Shown piece after piece: positions 58,999 through 64,000 of a stretch of 64,000 bases of DNA. Every line of letters starts with the position of its first letter. The stretch's first letter is position 1. This stretch comes from Agromyces salentinus (GTDB lineage: Bacteria > Actinomycetota > Actinomycetes > Actinomycetales > Microbacteriaceae). The notes beneath the pieces are model-generated. The model saw nothing but the letters and a program-made list of their open reading frames with translations, made no database searches and was not told where the DNA came from. Location: contig NZ_WBIR01000005.1 in NCBI RefSeq assembly GCF_009749395.1, positions 62,001-126,000 of the forward strand, given 5' to 3'. Both the position numbers and the translations under genes were made by a program.

Positions 58999-59669
58999 CA
59001 CGACCGCCGACCCCGTGCGACCTGCACCGACCACAGCGCAAGGACCACGACGATGCCGAGCACACCCGCCTGCACGAGGCCCAAGCCGAGCGCGTGCATC
59101 GTGCTCAGGAACGCCTGGTCCTCACCGCCGATGCGGCCGCCCGGCTGCATCTGCTCGAGGTTCACGTTCCAGTAGAGCACCGCGCCGATGAGGACGAAGG
59201 CGATGCTCGAGGCGAGCGACACCCAGAACGCGAGCGACGGATGCCGGACGAACGGGGACTCGCTCTCGTGCTCGGCATCGGTGACGGATGCGTCGAGGAG
59301 CTCGGCCATGCCGGAGTCGGCATATTGGCCGGCCGCTGCGGGGGGCGCCTCGATGCGCGCGCCCCGGGGCGGTCCGCCGGTCGACCCGACCGCCTCCGAC
59401 CCGGTTTCCCGGCCGAAGTATGCGAGCAGGGCCGCGGCATGGTCGTGGGCCTGCTCATCCGACACGATCGCGGTGTCGCCTCGCTGCGGCTTCCGGGCGA
59501 CCGCGGCTTCCGTCGCGGCGGCACGGCCGCCGGGCTCGCGCTCGACGCGCTGCGCCTCGCGAGGGGCCTCGGGCACCGCAGTCGGCACCTCGTGGACGCC
59601 CGGCGTGTACCCGCGCTGGTATCTGGGGTCGAACCTCGGGTCGATGGCCCGCGCAGCCTCGTCGCTCAT
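58998..59669 (-). CDS. Membrane protein with long charged N-terminus
   Basis: 223 residues. About 140 hydrophilic residues come first (PRFDPRYQRGYTPGVHEVP), then two spans: about 149-170 and 193-218. The C-terminus ends in RGRRS. An aagga site lies 6 bases before the ATG at 59669. It is coupled to the 58549-58998 gene, so the two small membrane proteins may work together. No known family is recognised. Confidence 0.75.
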   Translation of the reverse strand: MSDEAARAIDPRFDPRYQRGYTPGVHEVPTAVPEAPREAQRVEREPGGRAAATEAAVARKPQRGDTAIVSDEQAHDHAAALLAYFGRETGSEAVGSTGGPPRGARIEAPPAAAGQYADSGMAELLDASVTDAEHESESPFVRHPSLAFWVSLASSIAFVLIGAVLYWNVNLEQMQPGGRIGGEDQAFLSTMHALGLGLVQAGVLGIVVVLALWSVQVARGRRS

Positions 59670-59733
59670 CGCGTGTCCTTCATGCCTGGGCGCCATCGGC
59701 GCCGGGTCGGGCCTCCGCCGGGGCGCGGGAACG

Positions 59734-60690
59734 TCAGTCGGGCTCGCCGCTCAGCAGCCCGCGCAGCCAGTCCCTGGCCTCGATGAAGATCTCGTCATCG
59801 TACTTCGCGTGGTACTCGATCTCACGCTGGTCGGCGCGCGGATACGAGCCGAGGAAGATCACGTTCGGGCTCGTGCGGCGAAGGCCGAGCAGCGCGTCGG
59901 CGACCCGCTCATCGGCGATGTGCCCGTCGAGGTCGACCACGAACCGGTACCGCCCGAGCGCGTCGCCGATCGGACGGGACTCCAGCAGGGACAGGTTCAC
60001 GCCACGCGTCGAGAACTGCTCGAGCATCGCGAGCAGCGCACCGGGCTCATCGCTCGGCAGCTCGACGATGAGGCTCGTCTTGTCGGCACCGGTCGGCTCG
60101 GGGAGCACGCGCGAGCGCGAGACGAGCACGAAGCGGGTCACGGCGTTGGGGTTGTCGCCGATCTCGCGGGCGAGCACCGCCACGTCGTGGTGCTCGGTGA
60201 TGCCGGGAGGTGCGACCGCGGCATCCGCTGCGCAGTCGGGGTCGAAGAGCGAGGACGCGGCCTGCACGTTGCTCGAGGAGGGGATGTGCCCGTGCTCGGG
60301 CAGGTGGCGCTCGAGCCAGCCGCGCGACTGCGCGTAGGCGACGGGGTGCGCGTTGACGACCCGGACGTCCTCGAGCGCGGTTCCGGGCCGTGCGACGAGG
60401 ACGAAGTTCACGGGCACGAGCACCTCGCTCACGATGCGGAGGCCGGGCACCGTGGCCAGTGCGTCCTGGGTGGCCGAGACGCCGCCCTCGATGGAGTTCT
60501 CGATCGCGATCATCGCGGCGACGGAGCGGCCGCTCGTGACATCGGCCAGGGCCTCGCCCACGTTGTTGACCGAGCGCCAGGGCCTGCCCGCGGCCTCGGG
60601 AACCTGCTTCAGCGCGGCCTCGGTGAAGGTGCCGGCCGGCCCGAGGTACGAGTACGTCTCGTCGGGGGGCGTGGCTGCGGCATCCGTCAT
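59734..60690 (-). CDS. pheA: Prephenate dehydratase
   Basis: 318 residues. The dehydratase domain starts YSYLGPAGTFTEAALKQV and has IAIENSIEGGVSATQDAL. An ACT domain from about 205 has PGALLAMLEQFSTRGVNLSL followed by ESRPIGD, the phenylalanine-sensing motif. It converts prephenate to phenylpyruvate and is feedback inhibited by phenylalanine. It has no chorismate mutase part. The ATG is 6 bases after TAGGCT. Confidence 0.95.
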   Translation of the reverse strand: MTDAAATPPDETYSYLGPAGTFTEAALKQVPEAAGRPWRSVNNVGEALADVTSGRSVAAMIAIENSIEGGVSATQDALATVPGLRIVSEVLVPVNFVLVARPGTALEDVRVVNAHPVAYAQSRGWLERHLPEHGHIPSSSNVQAASSLFDPDCAADAAVAPPGITEHHDVAVLAREIGDNPNAVTRFVLVSRSRVLPEPTGADKTSLIVELPSDEPGALLAMLEQFSTRGVNLSLLESRPIGDALGRYRFVVDLDGHIADERVADALLGLRRTSPNVIFLGSYPRADQREIEYHAKYDDEIFIEARDWLRGLLSGEPD

Positions 60691-60696
60691 GCCGCA

Positions 60697-60702
60697 AGCC
60701 TA
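60697..60702 (-). promoter_or_regulatory. Leaderless -10 box of pheA
   Basis: TAGGCT on the minus strand, 6 bases before the ATG at 60690. Confidence 0.55.
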
Positions 60703-60767
60703 GCCACCGGGGGCGGGCGCGAACGGCTAGCGTCGAAGGGGTCCGCGACCCGTGATCGGAGGATGCG

Positions 60768-62063
60768 ATGACCTCGACCCTGGAACGGCCGCGCCCCCGC
60801 CCGCGCGCCGCCGTGCCGACCGACGCCGAACGACTCGTGGCGCTGCGGCGCATGAAGCGGTTCGCGACGAGCCTGCTCGCCATCTCGGCGGTCGTGTTCG
60901 CCGTGTCCTTCGCGCTGCAGGACCAGGTGCCCTGGCTGGCGTACGTGCGGGCCGCCGCCGAGGGCGCGATGGTGGGCGCGCTCGCCGACTGGTTCGCGGT
61001 CACGGCGCTGTTCCGGCATCCGCTCGGCATCCCGATCCCGCACACCGCGATCATCCCGACCCGCAAGGACGAGATCGGCGCGAGCCTCGGCGCGTTCGTC
61101 GAGCACGAGTTCCTCTCCGACGAGGTGGTGCTCGGAAAGCTGCGGTCCATGGGCATCGCCCGACGCCTCGGCAGCTGGCTCGCCACCCCCGCGAACGCCG
61201 AACGGGTCACGGCCGAGGCCTCCGTCGCCGGACGGGGCCTGCTCGCCCTGCTCGGCGACGACGACGTCGAGGACGTGATCGAGCGACTCGCGCGCCGGCA
61301 CCTGTTCGAGCCCGAATGGGCGCCCTCCATCGGCCGGGTGGGCGCGCGGCTCGTCGCCGCCGACCAGCAGCGGGCGGCCGTCGACGCGCTGCTCGAGAAG
61401 GCCGAGGACTGGCTCGAGGCGCATCCCGAGGCGTTCGGAAACATGGTCTCCGACCGCCTGCCGAAGTGGATGCCGGGGTTCGTCGATCGCTTCGTGGACG
61501 ACCGGGCGTCCCGCGAGGTGCTGGCCCTCGTCCGCGCCGTGCGGAGCGACCCGGCGCATCCGGCGCGCGAGGCGATCGACCGCTACCTCGCCGACCTCGC
61601 CGACTCGCTGCAGCACGATCCGCAGACGATCGAGCGCGTCGAGGCGCTGAAGGCCGAGCTGCTCGCGAGCCCGCGGCTGCGCGAGTTCGCCGGCGAGGCC
61701 TGGGCGAGCGTGAAGGAGTCCCTCGAGGCGGCCCTCGCCGATCCCGGGAGCGACCTCCGCGCGAGCCTGACCTCGGCGGTGGCCGAGGTCGGCACGCGAC
61801 TCGTGACCGACGAGCACCTCTCCGTGAAGGTCGACACGTGGGTGACCAAGGCCGCGGGGTACGTCGTGCGCAGGTACCGGCACGAGGTCGCCGACGTCAT
61901 CACCGAGACCGTCGAGCGCTGGGACCCCGCGGAGACCACCGGCAAGCTCGAGCTCCAGGTCGGCCGCGACCTGCAGTTCATCCGCATCAACGGCACCGTC
62001 GTCGGCGCCCTGGCCGGCCTCGCGATCTTCACGGTCGCCTCCGGCCTGCAAGCGCTGTTCTGA
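60768..62063 (+). CDS. DUF445-domain membrane protein
   Basis: 431 residues. Two spans near the N-terminus (about 36-53 and around GAMVGALADWFAVTALFRHP, 66-85) and one at the very end (VGALAGLAIFTVASGLQALF). The middle is a long helical region. The signature VGALADWFAVTALFRHPLGIPIPHT is found in DUF445/YheB-like proteins. A ggagg site precedes the ATG. The function of the family is unknown. Confidence 0.9.
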   Translation: MTSTLERPRPRPRAAVPTDAERLVALRRMKRFATSLLAISAVVFAVSFALQDQVPWLAYVRAAAEGAMVGALADWFAVTALFRHPLGIPIPHTAIIPTRKDEIGASLGAFVEHEFLSDEVVLGKLRSMGIARRLGSWLATPANAERVTAEASVAGRGLLALLGDDDVEDVIERLARRHLFEPEWAPSIGRVGARLVAADQQRAAVDALLEKAEDWLEAHPEAFGNMVSDRLPKWMPGFVDRFVDDRASREVLALVRAVRSDPAHPAREAIDRYLADLADSLQHDPQTIERVEALKAELLASPRLREFAGEAWASVKESLEAALADPGSDLRASLTSAVAEVGTRLVTDEHLSVKVDTWVTKAAGYVVRRYRHEVADVITETVERWDPAETTGKLELQVGRDLQFIRINGTVVGALAGLAIFTVASGLQALF

Positions 62064-62108
62064 GCATCACCCGGTGACGCGGGCACCGCCCGCTGACAGA
62101 CTGGAGGC

Positions 62109-63734
<1,626 letters not shown>

Positions 63735-63753
63735 CGCGGTTCGCACCGACGGG

Positions 63754-63788
63754 GAACGCCCGGCCGAGCAGAGCTCGACCGGGCGTTC
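63754..63788. terminator. Bidirectional terminator
   Basis: gaacgcccgg pairs with ccgggcgttc (10 bp) around a 15-base loop. It lies between the convergent stops of pgm and the partial amidase-like gene. Confidence 0.65.
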
Positions 63789-63810
63789 TGCGCCTGCGCG
63801 CGGCATCCGA

Positions 63811-64000
63811 TCAGTGGATCGAGAAGTACGTGACCGAGCCGCCGCCGGACGCCAGGGCCACGTCGACATCCCAGAAGTCGATGTCCTTGGTGTGGCCGCC
63901 GACCCAGACCTTCGTGCCGGCGTCGGTGTGCTCGACGCGAGTGACGACGGCCGTGTGGTCACGGTCGCCCGAGGAGTCCCAGTCGAACTGGGCGATGTCG
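63811..64000 (-). CDS. Amidase-like (CHAP/Amidase_6 type) protein, C-terminal end (partial)
   Basis: The reading frame enters from the right edge and gives 62 residues: DIAQFDWDSSGDRDHTAVVT, then WVGGHTKDIDFWDVDVALAS and the end SVTYFSIH. The GDxxQxDxxxxGxxDHTAVVTxV pattern and the later HT with FWD fit the putative amidase domain family (PF12671), often found in secreted wall hydrolases of actinobacteria. The N-terminus, any signal peptide and the catalytic cysteine lie outside the window. Confidence 0.7.
   Translation of the reverse strand, partial: DIAQFDWDSSGDRDHTAVVTRVEHTDAGTKVWVGGHTKDIDFWDVDVALASGGGSVTYFSIH

Overview
The window is about 70% G+C and reads as chromosomal DNA of an actinobacterium, most probably of the family Microbacteriaceae (an Agromyces-like genus is my guess, not shown). 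Support: a 32-residue bS22 ribosomal protein gene, a POL-PE-LIG type LigD with Ku, many leaderless start codons placed 6 or 7 bases after a TANNNT hexamer, a paired DUF7882-like family, and a very abundant dispersed 9-mer (GGATGCCGC or its complement, roughly fifty copies counted by eye).

Layout. 3-6038: end of aspS, then a leftward operon of arylsulfatase, HAD phosphatase and SulP anion transporter, a glutaredoxin-like protein and bS22. 6157-11634: GNAT, GIY-YIG nuclease, a 37-bp tandem repeat array, ArsR-type regulator, the KtrBA potassium uptake pair and the 23S rRNA methyltransferase RlmC. 11782-19788: complete kdp locus (a 46-residue leader ORF, kdpF-A-B-C-D-E), so low-affinity (Ktr) and high-affinity (Kdp) potassium uptake lie side by side. 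19867-26714: an ECF sigma factor coupled to a YCII/DGPF protein, GH20 hexosaminidase, proC, a CDF metal transporter, a class I amidotransferase, tadA and upp.

26715-33233: regulatory stretch with a cysteine-codon mini-ORF ahead of an orphan OmpR-type DNA-binding protein, a candidate small RNA with its own promoter and terminator, MarR and Rrf2 regulators, a TauE/SafE exporter and tRNA-Arg(ACG). That tRNA is the expected substrate of the tadA product. 33378-40514: a MmcQ/YjbR protein and a leftward sugar-use operon (LacI, GH13 glucosidase, ABC binding protein, two permeases). 40588-48046: convergent DUF7882-like paralogs, a small membrane protein, and a DNA-maintenance island (SDR, Rho-N/SAP-like basic protein, topoisomerase IB, LigD and Ku divergent, small acidic protein).

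48056-51283: two tandem DHA2 multidrug transporters; the second has its Shine-Dalgarno sequence inside a perfect hairpin. 51562-57633: lipoprotein, then an alternating block tRNA-Ser(GCU)/LCP/tRNA-Ser(UGA)/LCP/HAD/serS, all leftward. 57680-64000: lipid kinase, two membrane proteins, pheA, a DUF445 protein, pgm and the C-terminal end of an amidase-like secreted protein.

Most genes are ordinary and can be named. The observations that look new are the candidate sRNA at about 28071-28180, the cysteine-tailed leaderless mini-ORF at 26953, the hidden ribosome site upstream of 51283, and the palindromic -10 shared by proC and the CDF gene.
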